Assembly (NCBI GenBank): GCA_022843265.1
Contig: JALHNZ010000004.1
Location: 1 to 64,000 of the forward strand
Direction: 5' to 3'
DNA from: Gemmatimonadaceae bacterium
GTDB lineage: Bacteria > Gemmatimonadota > Gemmatimonadetes > Gemmatimonadales > Gemmatimonadaceae
Length of the DNA: 64,000 bases
Positions within the stretch are counted from its first letter, which is position 1; each line of letters opens with the position of its first letter. The position numbers were made by a program, and so were the translations under genes. This document shows positions 7,760 through 16,847 of the stretch, one piece after another. A model generated the notes under the pieces. The model had not been told where the DNA came from. It ran no database searches and saw only the letters and a list, made by a program, of their open reading frames with translations.

Positions 7760-10285
7760 CTACCGCCTCGGCCCTGTCCATACGGCCACAATACCACACG
7801 AGCCACGCAGCGTGAGCGGAATCAGCTCAGCCGGCGCGTTGGCGGTCGACGGATAGATCTCAATCGCCATCACTTCGTTGCCAGGGACGCCAATTGAGTT
7901 TCCCTCTGTGCGCTTACCGTCCACAAGGACTTGCATGCGGCAGTTGCCGCGTCCGTACAGCTGACCGCTCACTACGGTCACATACTGCCGACCGTAGAGC
8001 ACGTTTGCCACGCTGCCGCCAACAAGGCGCAGATCCAATTCTTCGGGTAAAATGAACTCGCCTAGAATTGCCCCCCGCCGCACCTGTGTCATGCGATCGT
8101 AGAATCCGGTGCGCGACAGTGGCGTGTTCCTCGGCGCAATAGTTCGCACCGCACCGAGTTGATTGCCAGCGTGTTCAAGCACCAGCGTAAACGGCTTGTC
8201 GATCCCATTTCGCACAACCTTGCCGTTGTACGGGCGATAACCAATGCGTTGTGCGCGAGCGTCAATCGACAGTCGATCGTCGCTCCCAAGCAGCAACCGA
8301 CCCGTGGAATCCGCGGCGCGCGCTGCGTTGCCCCCCAATGTCACCATCGCGTACGGGATCGGAATACTGTCCGCGTCTACCACGAACAGCATTGTTGGTG
8401 GACGCGTGGCTTCTGTTTCAACCGCCGCGATCTGGCGCGGCAGCGCTTCGATCTGCACGACAAAGGGCGAAGATGTGTTTGCGCGCGTTGCAACACCACG
8501 ATACTGCTGGAAGCCAATGCGCTGCACAAAGACGGGCAGGGTGAGCGCCGACGTGTCGCGCATCGCCAGAATTCCCACCTCATCAGTTGCTCGCACCGAT
8601 CCATCGGGCATCTCGACGCGCGCCGATGACACCGGCTGTCGGGCTTCATCGACTACGCGCAGCAAGGTCACAGCCGCAAGCGCAGGTCGCGGGGGGTCAC
8701 GAGTAAGCACACCCGACACCACTGCGGCAAGTCCACTGTCCACGGCTTGCACCGCGCCCGAAAGATCGACTTGCGCCGAAAGATTCTCTGCGGCAACAGA
8801 AGCCGTTGGCGCCAGCATCAGATCAACGTTGGCCACATGGCGCGTCGGACCGGCGCGCAGGGTCAACGCGGCGCTCTGGTGCGCGTCCGCGCTGAATTGC
8901 ACGTCGACCACTCGGTCAGGCGGCACGCCGCACACGCGATACACTCCGAGAGAATCTGTGCGCACCGTCGTACTATCTCTGTACGCGTCCGCCGCACCGG
9001 TTGCCGAAGGTCGATGTGCCCGCGAGGCACCGCGCCACACAACATGTACGGCAGCATTGGCAAGCGTACCACCACCGACGCCGCGCACAGTTCCGTACAC
9101 AAGCGTGCTTGCGTCTGGCGCGTTCGTGCAGAGTGAGGCATCGACATTCAACTCGATCGGCCCCTGCATGATCGCGCCGGTCTCCGTCACTACATCGGTC
9201 GTTCCCACGGTGTAGCGCATTCGCCCGTTCAGCGACACATCCAGCACTTCACCGGCAATGCGGTGCACGCCCAGCACCGTTTGATGGGCCACCAGATCGC
9301 GCGCGGTCGCAACGACGTGCTGCGCCACACGCGGCATGCGAATTTCCCAACGACTCACGAACCACACGCCGCTGGAGAGTCGTGAGTATTCAACCCATCC
9401 GCCGGGTTTGGTACGTCCTGCGGCCGGGTCGAGTCCCACGTAGCCATACTCCACACGCTGCAGCTCATTCGTTGCACGATCAAGCCACAGCGTGCCTTCC
9501 ACTTCCACAATTCCGCGCCGCATGCGCGCCGGTTTGAAACCCACACCAATCCACTCGTCACGGTCCTCGCTGCCTTCAACCAGATGCACGCAGTAGAGCG
9601 ACAAAAAGCGGTCGTCGACCAGCAGGTCGGCGTCGGGCGCGCGGTACACCGTGCTGCCATCCCGCTGTCTGGCAACGTAGCCCGCAGTGGCGAGTGAATC
9701 GGCCGGCACACTCTGGAACGGTCGCAGCGAGTCGCTCACAAAGTCCGCCGCAAATGAGGACACAAACTCCTGCTCGTTCGCCTTCCACTCTTCGCGAATC
9801 AAACGATAGTGTGTACGTGGACGACCATCTGCCGATACAAGTTGGGAAGCCAGCAGCGCCGTTCGTGCCTGCGCAAAGAGTTGCGCCACCAGCGCCGCAC
9901 CATCAGGGCGCACTTCACACCGCGAATCAACGCGTGATGCAAGCCGCGAAATCATGACCGGAGAATCTTCGAGTGTGCGACTCATCTCATAGCGCGCTCC
10001 GCTCTGCAATCGAACAACACCCAACACTTGTGGCTGTTGTCCAATGCGCAGTGCCCGCACGCGCAGTGAATCGGTGGTCACAACAACCCGATACGTGCCG
10101 GCTTCGCCGGTCACCGTTCGTCCAATCACACGACCGTCGCGCACATCTTCGGCCAGCACCACAACGCCGGGTGCCGGTGCACCATCACTGCGACGCAGCG
10201 TGCCTTGAATCTCCTGCGCGGACAGCGTCGTCGAGCAAAGCGCAGCGCTGAGAACCGAATACACAGCAGCACGAATACGCATCAT
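7760..10285 (-). CDS. Secreted protein with repeated carboxypeptidase-regulatory-like domains and plug-like C-terminus
   Basis: An 841-residue exported protein with a Sec signal peptide ending near TLSAQ (residues 1-23). The mature part holds several CarboxypepD-reg/transthyretin-like beta-sandwiches, recognisable by repeated patterns such as GTLRRSDGAPAPGVVV, GTVRGVGGGTLANAAVHV, DEARQPVSSARVEMPDGS and DADSIPIPYAMVTLGG, each followed by a T/S-D-x-x-G segment. The last 130 residues resemble the TonB-dependent receptor plug (MQVLVDGKR, then GSCGIVAVWTG) but no barrel follows. Such barrel-less proteins are typical of Gemmatimonadota. It is probably anchored at or in the outer membrane, ligand unknown. 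Ten bases separate it from the DUF2269 gene upstream in the same direction. Confidence 0.7.
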   Translation of the reverse strand: MMRIRAAVYSVLSAALCSTTLSAQEIQGTLRRSDGAPAPGVVVLAEDVRDGRVIGRTVTGEAGTYRVVVTTDSLRVRALRIGQQPQVLGVVRLQSGARYEMSRTLEDSPVMISRLASRVDSRCEVRPDGAALVAQLFAQARTALLASQLVSADGRPRTHYRLIREEWKANEQEFVSSFAADFVSDSLRPFQSVPADSLATAGYVARQRDGSTVYRAPDADLLVDDRFLSLYCVHLVEGSEDRDEWIGVGFKPARMRRGIVEVEGTLWLDRATNELQRVEYGYVGLDPAAGRTKPGGWVEYSRLSSGVWFVSRWEIRMPRVAQHVVATARDLVAHQTVLGVHRIAGEVLDVSLNGRMRYTVGTTDVVTETGAIMQGPIELNVDASLCTNAPDASTLVYGTVRGVGGGTLANAAVHVVWRGASRAHRPSATGAADAYRDSTTVRTDSLGVYRVCGVPPDRVVDVQFSADAHQSAALTLRAGPTRHVANVDLMLAPTASVAAENLSAQVDLSGAVQAVDSGLAAVVSGVLTRDPPRPALAAVTLLRVVDEARQPVSSARVEMPDGSVRATDEVGILAMRDTSALTLPVFVQRIGFQQYRGVATRANTSSPFVVQIEALPRQIAAVETEATRPPTMLFVVDADSIPIPYAMVTLGGNAARAADSTGRLLLGSDDRLSIDARAQRIGYRPYNGKVVRNGIDKPFTLVLEHAGNQLGAVRTIAPRNTPLSRTGFYDRMTQVRRGAILGEFILPEELDLRLVGGSVANVLYGRQYVTVVSGQLYGRGNCRMQVLVDGKRTEGNSIGVPGNEVMAIEIYPSTANAPAELIPLTLRGSCGIVAVWTGPRR

Positions 10286-10295
10286 CGCACCTCGA

Positions 10296-10772
10296 TCAGC
10301 CCGGTTTCACCACCATCACCCACACCGCCGCGATCAGCGGTATCGTGGCCACAATACCCCAGAACAACCACCGACGTGCGTCGCGGCGATACGACGCCGG
10401 AATCTCACCGCCGTTCGCAAACGCGCGAGCCTCTCGCGCCTGACGGATCTGTGCGGGCAGCAGCACACACATCCAGAGAAGCGCCGAAAACACGAACAGC
10501 GCCTGCCCCCAAACAAGCCACCGCGGACCGAAAAGTGGAAGCCCGCCAACATACGCGGCACCGTACCCACCAATCACAATCAACGCGATTCCGCCCGCCG
10601 TTAGCCACCAGTCCGTCAGTGTGACCAGTCGCTGCGCAAACGCAATCACGCCTCGGTCGCCCGTCCGATCTGCTGCCACTTTCCACAGCGCCGTCGCGAT
10701 GGCGTTGCCAAGCAGCAAGACAACACCTAGTACATGCACTGCCTTCAGCGAGGAGTAGAGATTCAGATCCAT
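10296..10772 (-). CDS. DUF2269-family integral membrane protein
   Basis: A 158-residue protein with four predicted membrane helices (about 8-28, 47-70, 82-102, 133-154). HVLGVVLLLGNAIATALWK near the N-terminus, the central GGIALIVIGGYG and the RDARRWLFWG loop match the DUF2269 family, whose function is unknown. The ATG at 10772 was chosen because the family begins there; the frame is open to 10832 with unlikely residues. It is probably transcribed with the downstream secreted multi-domain protein. Confidence 0.75.
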   Translation of the reverse strand: MDLNLYSSLKAVHVLGVVLLLGNAIATALWKVAADRTGDRGVIAFAQRLVTLTDWWLTAGGIALIVIGGYGAAYVGGLPLFGPRWLVWGQALFVFSALLWMCVLLPAQIRQAREARAFANGGEIPASYRRDARRWLFWGIVATIPLIAAVWVMVVKPG

Positions 10773-10950
10773 GTTCGTATCGTGACACTGTGAACGAAGG
10801 AATGCACGCGTATGGACACGAAGAAGCTGCATGCCAGCGCGCGCGTCAGTTCCTGTTCTCTGCTGTATTCACGGGACCGCGACGCCGACGCCGTACAAAC
10901 AATCCGCTCCCCTCTGGCGCCTGCAGCCCACCGTACCCAAATTCGCCCGG

Positions 10951-11814
10951 ATGACCCTCGCCGCGCGTCGGCGCCCGGCCGTTCGGGGAGTGGTGCTCGA
11001 TCGCTCTCTGGAGGCCCTGCCGCTATTCCGGCTGAGTGACTCAGCCGACGACTCGCCCGTTGCCTTTACCGCCGACAACGGTGGCCGGTGGCGTGTAATC
11101 GCGGCCCCCGATGATCGCCTGCCCGGAACGTTCGACCAGGACGTCTACGTGGAAATCCTGCATCGTTGGCAGGAAGCCGGCACCCCGGCTGACGGCGCCG
11201 TCTCCTTCACGCTGCACGCCTTCCTGCGCTCCATGGGTCGGCGCGCCGATGGACGCACCTACGAGCAGCTCCGCGGTGCCCTCTCTCGGCTCGAACGCAC
11301 CACGCTCGAGTCCAACGGCGCCTACTGGACGGCCGCGTCGGGCGACAGCCCGGAGATGTCGTTCACTCTGCTCTCCAGCGTGGCCGTACAGCGCCGCCGA
11401 GCCGCTGAACGGGAGCAAATGAACCTCTTCGCCAATCTGGCCACCGGCGAGCCGGGAGACGCGCGCGTGGTGCTCTCCCCCACGCTGCGCGCGAATCTGT
11501 TCTCTCGGCACGTGGTCGCACTGTCGCTCTCGCGATACCACGCGCTGTCGTCCCCCGTGGCGCGTCGGCTCTATCGCCTGCTGGAGGTGGCCCGCGCCGA
11601 GGGGCGCCTGTCGTGGCGCGTTCCTCTCGAACGCCTGGCGGAGCAGCTCCCGCTCTCCCAGCGCTACCCGTCGCACCTGCAACGCGTGTTGCAGCCGGCC
11701 CACGAAATGCTGCTTTCCGCCGGCCTCGTGCGCGACGTGACCATTCGGCAGTACGACCGCAGCTGGTTTGTGGACTACGTGCTCTCGATCCGTCCACGCG
11801 AGGACGTCGAGTAA
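10951..11814 (+). CDS. Plasmid-type replication initiator (RPA family)
   Basis: Resembles the replication initiator protein A (RPA/RepA) family of plasmids. After an Arg-rich start the conserved block PLFRLSDSADDSPVAF / WRVIAAPDDRLPGTFDQDVY is seen, then FTLHAFLRSMGRRADGRTY, LSRLERTTLESNGAYW, and a second winged-helix-like part (SRYHALSSPVARRLYRLLEVA). 287 residues from the ATG at 10951; the frame is open to 10831, where a GAAG element precedes an ATG, but the 40 extra residues look less protein-like. No iterons are evident in the 127 bases downstream. Beside it lies a toxin-antitoxin pair, so a relic of an integrated plasmid is possible; a chromosomal regulatory role is the alternative. Confidence 0.7.
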   Translation: MTLAARRRPAVRGVVLDRSLEALPLFRLSDSADDSPVAFTADNGGRWRVIAAPDDRLPGTFDQDVYVEILHRWQEAGTPADGAVSFTLHAFLRSMGRRADGRTYEQLRGALSRLERTTLESNGAYWTAASGDSPEMSFTLLSSVAVQRRRAAEREQMNLFANLATGEPGDARVVLSPTLRANLFSRHVVALSLSRYHALSSPVARRLYRLLEVARAEGRLSWRVPLERLAEQLPLSQRYPSHLQRVLQPAHEMLLSAGLVRDVTIRQYDRSWFVDYVLSIRPREDVE

Positions 11815-11936
11815 CCGAGCCCTGGTCCGCATGGGTTTGATACGCGCAGCAGGGAAATGGTGACGGGCCTGAGCGCACGCGAGGCCATCATATTCACAGC
11901 GCACTTCAACCACACCAACACCTCCTCACCGCGACG

Positions 11937-11971
11937 TTGACATGTGGAAAACATGCACGCATGTTTATCAC
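11937..11971 (+). promoter_or_regulatory. Promoter and palindromic operator of the toxin-antitoxin pair
   Basis: TTGACA at 11937-11942, a 17-base spacer, and CATGTT at 11960-11965 form a promoter candidate. Overlapping it is an inverted repeat, AAACATGC-AC-GCATGTTT at 11949-11966, with perfect 8-base arms. Antitoxins of this class bind such repeats to repress their own operon. The predicted transcript start coincides with the antitoxin ATG at 11972. Confidence 0.65.
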
Positions 11972-12202
11972 ATGCCAAAAATGATCCAGATCCGACACGT
12001 ATCCGACACGCTCCACCGCACGCTCAAAGTGCGCGCCACTGAGGCCGACATGACCCTCTCCGACTACATCAAAGCCGAGCTCGAACGTATGGCGGCTCGC
12101 CCCACGCTCGACCAGATCGCCGCCCGCCTGAGCGCCCTCGAACCCGTCGAGCCGCGCGAGTCCGTCGTGGACATGCTGCACGAGGCGCGGGACGCGAGGT
12201 GA
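11972..12202 (+). CDS. FitA/VapB-like ribbon-helix-helix antitoxin
   Basis: A 76-residue protein. The N-terminal IQIRHVSDTLHRTLKVRA followed by MTLSDYIKAELERM is the ribbon-helix-helix DNA-binding fold of FitA-like antitoxins (residues about 4-35); the C-terminal tail would wrap the toxin. It should bind the palindrome just upstream and neutralise the PIN toxin encoded next. The frame stays open to 11942, but those codons lie inside the operator, so ATG 11972 (or 11981) is preferred. The gene overlaps the toxin start by 4 bases. Confidence 0.82.
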   Translation: MPKMIQIRHVSDTLHRTLKVRATEADMTLSDYIKAELERMAARPTLDQIAARLSALEPVEPRESVVDMLHEARDAR

Positions 12203-12627
12203 TCGCCACGGCGGTCGCATTGCCGCGCAACTCGGCCATTGTGCTCGATGCGTCAGTGGTGGTGGAGACGCTCCTCAACTCGAACGCCGGAAAACACGTC
12301 ATGGCGCGCCTGATTGCTGCTGACGCCGAGCTCCACGCGCCCGAGTTGCTCGACATCGAAGTCTTGCACGTACTACGACGTCTCGTGCGTCAGGGTGCGA
12401 TGACTGAACGTCGCGCCCAAGAGGCGCTGGTCCTGCTTGATGCGCTGCCCCTCACGAGACATCGGCACGCCGCACTCACGCATCGGTGCTGGCAACTGCG
12501 CGCCAACCTCTCGGCGTACGACGCCACCTACGTAGCGTTGGCTGAAGGACTGGGGGCATCACTACTCACACGTGACGCGCGTCTCGCGCGCGCCCCAGGA
12601 GTGGCCGCTCTCATCGAAGTCATGTAG
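12199..12627 (+). CDS. VapC/FitB-type PIN-domain toxin
   Basis: A 142-residue PIN-domain ribonuclease, expected to cleave RNA with Mg2+ or Mn2+. The acidic residues are visible: Asp17 in VLDASVVVE, Glu49/Glu54 in APELLDIEVLHVLR, Asp108 in LSAYDATYVALAE, and Asp126 in LLTRDARLA. It starts with GTG in a GTGA overlap with the antitoxin stop, the usual order and coupling of type II pairs. All active-site acids are present, so it looks intact. Confidence 0.87.
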   Translation: MIATAVALPRNSAIVLDASVVVETLLNSNAGKHVMARLIAADAELHAPELLDIEVLHVLRRLVRQGAMTERRAQEALVLLDALPLTRHRHAALTHRCWQLRANLSAYDATYVALAEGLGASLLTRDARLARAPGVAALIEVM

Positions 12628-12822
12628 CCGCGCTCGGACTGCGACCGGCCGCACCAATGCACGTGAAACAGCGGAGCATGGGACCAAACCCCGGAACCGG
12701 CAACATTCGAGGGGGTCAGAACGTCTAATCCCGGAGACCTTGTGCTTTAGCGCAGACCTCCGCAGGATGCACGGTGGTACCCGCGCGAGAGTTCGCGATT
12801 TCCCTTCTGTTTGAGGCGCCGC

Positions 12823-14439
12823 ATGACCCGCTTCCGCAAAACCGCCCTCGTGGCTGGTTTCCTCGTGGTCCCAGTGCTCGCTGGCGGCTTCGCGCTGCAG
12901 GCGCGCGATGTGCGCGGTGGGGCGCAGCTCCTCGACCAGGTGCTCACCTTCGTACACATGCGCTACGTCGACACACTCGACGCGAATGCACTTTACGAAA
13001 AGGCCGCGCGCGGTCTGGTGAAAGAACTCGGCGATCCGTACACCGAGCTCTTCTCGCCCAAGCAGATGGAAGAATTCACCCGCAATACGAACGGCCGCTA
13101 CGCCGGCCTCGGCATGGAAATCACGCCGATCGGAAACTACGTGACCGTGGGCAAAGTCTTTCCAGACACGCCGGCGGAGCGCGGTGGTGTCATGGAAGGC
13201 GACGCGATCGTACAGATCGACACCTTCCCGGCCCGAGGTTGGACCACGCAGCAGGTACAGAACAAGCTGCTCGGCGTGCCGGGAACGCAGGTTCGCGTGA
13301 CCTTCGGCCGCCCAGGCGTGCCGGAGCCGATCACCATGAACTTCCGCCGCGCCGAGGTAAAGGTGCCGGCCGTGCGGTACACGCTCATGCTCGACGAACG
13401 TACCGGTTACATCCCGATTGAACGTTTCAGCGAAAACACCACGAGCGATGTGGCCAAGGCGGTTGAGTCGCTCAAGGCGCGCGGCGCCAAGGGAATTGTG
13501 CTCGACGTGCGCGGCAACCCGGGCGGCATTCTCGACCAGGCCATCTCCACCACCAACCTCTTCCTGCCTGCGGGCAAGGAAGTGGCCAGCGTGCGTGGTC
13601 GGGGCGACGTGCAGAACTTTGTCTCCGAGAATCAGCCCATTGCCGCGGACATTCCCCTGGTCGTGCTGACCGACGGCGGCTCGGCGTCAGCCTCGGAAAT
13701 CGTGGCGGGCGCGCTGCAGGATTATGATCGCGCCCTCGTGATCGGGACCACGTCGTTCGGCAAGGGACTCGTGCAGTCACTGTATCCGCTCGACGGGGGG
13801 TATGCGCTCAAGATCACCACGGGCAAGTGGTACACACCCAGCGGCCGCAGCATTCAGAAAGATCGCAAGCAGGGGGACGCGTTTGTACTTGATGCGATTG
13901 CCGACACGGTGGTTACGGACACCTCCCGCAACGATCGCCCGGTATACAAGTCGAGCAGCGGCCGCGTGGTGTATGGTGGCGGCGGCATCACGCCCGATGT
14001 CATGATCGTGCCGGACACGATCAGCTCCGCCGAACAGGCTGTGCGTCGCATTCTCCTGCCCAAAATGGGCGCGGTGTTCAGCATCGTGGGCGAAATTGCC
14101 TTGGAGCTCAAGGGCAAGGTGTCGCCGGACTTTACGCTGCAGCCTGAGTGGATCAACACGTTCTACACGCGCCTCGATACGGCCGGCGTGAAGATCGACC
14201 GCCCAGCGTGGGAAGCCGGTCGCCGCGAGGCGGAGCGGTATCTCGAGCGGCAAATCGCCCGCACCGCGTTCGGCGATACGCTCACCAAGCGTCGCGAGAT
14301 CAAGGACGACAACCAGCTCAGCAAGGCCATGGAACTGCTTCGCAAGGGCAATACGCAGAGCGAGTTGTTCGTGGCGGCCAAGGCGGATGCCGCCAAGCCG
14401 GTCGCTCGCACGGGCGCAAACCGAGGCGGCGCGCAGTAA
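12823..14439 (+). CDS. S41-family C-terminal processing peptidase
   Basis: A 538-residue serine protease of the CtpA/Prc family, acting in the periplasm. Order: N-terminal signal anchor (about 8-27), helical cap (DPYTELFSPKQ), PDZ domain (GLGMEITPIGNYVTVGKV to about residue 170), then the protease core with LDVRGNPGGIL, the catalytic Ser region GSASASEIVAG near 286-296, and the catalytic Lys in TSFGKGLVQS (Lys314). A long charged C-terminal helix follows. The ATG at 12823 has GAGG six bases upstream; a TTG at 12811 is less likely. Preceded by a 195-base gap with no gene. Target proteins unknown. Confidence 0.92.
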   Translation: MTRFRKTALVAGFLVVPVLAGGFALQARDVRGGAQLLDQVLTFVHMRYVDTLDANALYEKAARGLVKELGDPYTELFSPKQMEEFTRNTNGRYAGLGMEITPIGNYVTVGKVFPDTPAERGGVMEGDAIVQIDTFPARGWTTQQVQNKLLGVPGTQVRVTFGRPGVPEPITMNFRRAEVKVPAVRYTLMLDERTGYIPIERFSENTTSDVAKAVESLKARGAKGIVLDVRGNPGGILDQAISTTNLFLPAGKEVASVRGRGDVQNFVSENQPIAADIPLVVLTDGGSASASEIVAGALQDYDRALVIGTTSFGKGLVQSLYPLDGGYALKITTGKWYTPSGRSIQKDRKQGDAFVLDAIADTVVTDTSRNDRPVYKSSSGRVVYGGGGITPDVMIVPDTISSAEQAVRRILLPKMGAVFSIVGEIALELKGKVSPDFTLQPEWINTFYTRLDTAGVKIDRPAWEAGRREAERYLERQIARTAFGDTLTKRREIKDDNQLSKAMELLRKGNTQSELFVAAKADAAKPVARTGANRGGAQ

Positions 14440-14460
14440 CTCCGTGATCCTACGGATTGT

Positions 14461-14497
14461 CAGGCGCGCGGGAGGCTTTTACGCTCCCGCATGCCTG
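14461..14497 (+). promoter_or_regulatory. Hairpin that encloses the start codon of the TolB-like lipoprotein gene
   Basis: CAGGC (14461-14465) and GCGGGAG (14468-14474) can pair with CTCCCGC (14484-14490) and GCCTG (14493-14497), giving 12 base pairs around a 9-base loop. The AT of the ATG at 14491 lies in the small internal loop, and the only GGGAGG-like ribosome site is in the stem. No U-run follows, so it is not a normal terminator. It may limit translation initiation. Confidence 0.5.
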
Positions 14498-15615
14498 TCA
14501 ATCCGATAGTTTCCTCGCGCGCTGCGGCGCGCGCCCTGAGTGCGGCCGCTCTCGCGCTCCTGTTCACCGCCTGTGGCGAAAAGCCCGAGGCCGAAGCTCC
14601 CCTTACCGCCGAAGCGCAGGCCGGCAGCTCGCCGGCCGTGATGATCGAGCCGGAAGAGGCGGAGCGCGCGTTCATTGCCAACGTTCGCCAGCTCACCTTT
14701 GGCGGCGAGAACGCCGAGGCGTACTGGAGCGCCAATGGCGAGTACATCACGATGCAGAGCACCCGTGATGGCGCCGCCTGCGACCAGCAATACGTGATGC
14801 GCGCCGACGGATCGGACGTGAAGAAGATCTCGGTGGGTGGTAAGACCACCTGCGGATTCTTCTACGACAACGACAGTCGCGTGTTTTTTGCCGCGACGCA
14901 TCACGCGGATACCGCCTGCCCGGTGAAGCCGGATCCGTCGCAGGGGTACGTGTGGCCGCTCGACAAGTTCGACTTCTACACGTCGAAGCCTGACGGCAGC
15001 GATCTGCAGCGTCTCACCAACTACGGCGTGTACACGGCGGAGGGCATTCTCTCGCCCGATGGCAAAACGATCGTGTTCACATCCACGAAAGACGGCGACC
15101 TCGACATTTATACCATGAATGTCGATGGCACGAACGTAAAGCGTCTCACCAACACGCCAGGCTACGACGGCGGCCCGTGGTGGTCGCCCGATGGCACGAA
15201 GATCGTGTACCGCGCGCATCATCCGAAAGATTCAGCGGAGCTCGCCCAGTACAACGCGCTGCTCGCGAACAACATGATCCGTCCAAGCAAGGTTGAGCTG
15301 TTCGTGATGAACGCCGACGGCAGCAATCAGACGCAGATCACGAACTTGGGCGGCGCGAACTTTGGTCCGTCATGGACACCAGACGGTCAGCGCATTCTGT
15401 TTTCGTCAAACCATTCGAATCCGCGCAGCCGTGATTTCAACCTGTACATCGTGAATCTCGACGGCACTGGGCTGACGCAGGTCACGTCGCATCCCGAGTT
15501 TGACGGCTTCCCGATGTTTAGCCCGGACGGCACCAAGATTGTCTGGGCGTCAAACCGGAACGCCAAGTCGGAAGGCGAAACGAACGTGTTTGTTGCGGAT
15601 TGGGTCGGCAAGTAA
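14491..15615 (+). CDS. TolB-like beta-propeller lipoprotein
   Basis: A 374-residue exported lipoprotein: signal peptide with lipobox LLFTAC ending at about Cys28. The mature part consists of WD40-like/PD40 repeats typical of TolB, with repeated SPDGTKIV/ NVDGTNVKRLT patterns: ILSPDGKTIVFTSTKDGDLD, WWSPDGTKIVYRA, WTPDGQRILFSS, and MFSPDGTKIVWASNRN. This makes a six-bladed propeller in the periplasm. There is no N-terminal TolB D1 domain, so it is not the TolB of the Tol-Pal system itself; it more likely belongs to the DUF5050/PD40 lipoprotein group of unknown role. Its start codon lies in an RNA hairpin. Confidence 0.85.
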   Translation: MPVNPIVSSRAAARALSAAALALLFTACGEKPEAEAPLTAEAQAGSSPAVMIEPEEAERAFIANVRQLTFGGENAEAYWSANGEYITMQSTRDGAACDQQYVMRADGSDVKKISVGGKTTCGFFYDNDSRVFFAATHHADTACPVKPDPSQGYVWPLDKFDFYTSKPDGSDLQRLTNYGVYTAEGILSPDGKTIVFTSTKDGDLDIYTMNVDGTNVKRLTNTPGYDGGPWWSPDGTKIVYRAHHPKDSAELAQYNALLANNMIRPSKVELFVMNADGSNQTQITNLGGANFGPSWTPDGQRILFSSNHSNPRSRDFNLYIVNLDGTGLTQVTSHPEFDGFPMFSPDGTKIVWASNRNAKSEGETNVFVADWVGK

Positions 15616-15680
15616 CGGACCGCTCGCGCACCGTTCGTAGGCTGGGGATCCTGAGGAACACGGCAGGCCGTTAGTTTGAT

Positions 15681-15707
15681 AGGAGGGGCGCGTATGCGCG
15701 CCCTCCT
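15681..15707. other. Intergenic hairpin
   Basis: AGGAGG plus GCGCG (15681-15692, one extra G bulged) can pair with CGCGCCCTCCT (15697-15707) around a TATG loop. It lies between the TolB-like lipoprotein gene and the SPFH gene. No T-run follows in either direction, so it may be a weak terminator or a leader structure. Confidence 0.4.
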
Positions 15708-15734
15708 GTCACCCGCTGCCTGGGAGCATCTACC

Positions 15735-16847
15735 GTGCTTGTGCTCGCTATCCTTGGTCTTATTGCTCTCGCCGTGGTCATGTCGTCGGTGAAAATCATC
15801 GGCCAGGCTGAAGTCATGGTGGTTGAGCGGCTTGGCCGCTTTGATCGCGTGGCCCGTTCGGGATTGAACATTCTGATCCCGTTTATTGAGCGGCCGCGAT
15901 CCATCGAAGTGCGATTCTTCGATTCAGATCCCGGTGGACTCAAGCGCGTGGTGCAGTCGGTCACCGCGCGCATTGATCTGCGCGAGCAAGTGCTGAACTT
16001 TCCGAGCCAGCCCGTGATCACCAAAGACAATGTCACGATCGACATTGATGCGGTGCTCTACTATCGCGTCGCCGATCCGCAAAAGGCTACGTATTCCGTC
16101 GCGAACTTGCCGTACGCGCTCGAAACGCTCACGCGTACCACGCTGCGTAATATCGTAGGCGAAATGGAACTCGACTCCACGCTCTCGAGCCGCGACGTGA
16201 TCAACACGCGCATGCGCGAAGTGATTGAAGAAGCCTCCATCGGTTGGGGCGTCGACGTGACGCGTGTCGAACTGCAGAGCATTGAACCCCCGCGCGATAT
16301 CCAGCAAAGCATGGAACTGCAAATGCGCGCGGAGCGTGAGCGTCGTGCGGCAGTTACGAATGCGGAAGCGAGCAAGCGTGCCGCGGTGCTCGAAGCGGAA
16401 GGCTTGCGTGAATCGCAGGTGCGAAAGGCGGAAGGCGAACGCGAAGCGTCGATCTTGCGCGCGCAGGGTTTGGCCGAAGCACGCCTGGCAATGGCCGACG
16501 CAGAAGCGGCCGCCATTACGCGCATTGCGGGTGCACTGCCCGATGGCCAGGCGTCGACATATCTGCTTGGACTCAAGTATCTGGAAGCCTTGCCGCAACT
16601 GGCCGCCGGCAAGGGCTCCACGGTGTTCTTGCCCGTTGAAGCGTCTGGCGTGATGGGCGCGCTCGGTGGATTGCGCGAGTTGTTGCGCGCGCGTGAAGCA
16701 GATGACACATCGCCCGGCAGTGCACCACTGCGCCGGCCCGCGCCTTCGGCATCGCTCGGCTTCCCGGATCCGATGCGCGGCATGCTTGGCACCGGCCGCG
16801 ACGCGCATCGCGACGCGCCGCATCGCGACGACGAAAGCAAGGGCTGA
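15735..16847 (+). CDS. SPFH/band-7 (stomatin-like) membrane protein
   Basis: A 370-residue protein with an N-terminal membrane helix (1-20), the SPFH domain (about 20-190; VVERLGRFDRVARSGLNILIPFIE and NIVGEMELDSTLSSRD are characteristic), a long Ala/Glu-rich coiled coil (about 195-260; AERERRAAVTNAEASKRA), and a Gly/Pro-rich tail. Such proteins oligomerise on membranes and help stabilise or regulate other membrane proteins. The GTG start at 15735 has GGGAG eight bases upstream. The usual NfeD partner is not adjacent; a small zinc-ribbon protein overlaps by one base instead. Confidence 0.88.
   Translation: MLVLAILGLIALAVVMSSVKIIGQAEVMVVERLGRFDRVARSGLNILIPFIERPRSIEVRFFDSDPGGLKRVVQSVTARIDLREQVLNFPSQPVITKDNVTIDIDAVLYYRVADPQKATYSVANLPYALETLTRTTLRNIVGEMELDSTLSSRDVINTRMREVIEEASIGWGVDVTRVELQSIEPPRDIQQSMELQMRAERERRAAVTNAEASKRAAVLEAEGLRESQVRKAEGEREASILRAQGLAEARLAMADAEAAAITRIAGALPDGQASTYLLGLKYLEALPQLAAGKGSTVFLPVEASGVMGALGGLRELLRAREADDTSPGSAPLRRPAPSASLGFPDPMRGMLGTGRDAHRDAPHRDDESKG

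Noticed and set aside
8244-9215. Open frame opposite the secreted multi-domain protein
   Set aside because: Composition typical of a shadow of a high-GC gene; no motif. Same reasoning for the plus-strand frames at 22370-23119, 23639-24472, 27774-28463 and 32144-33130.
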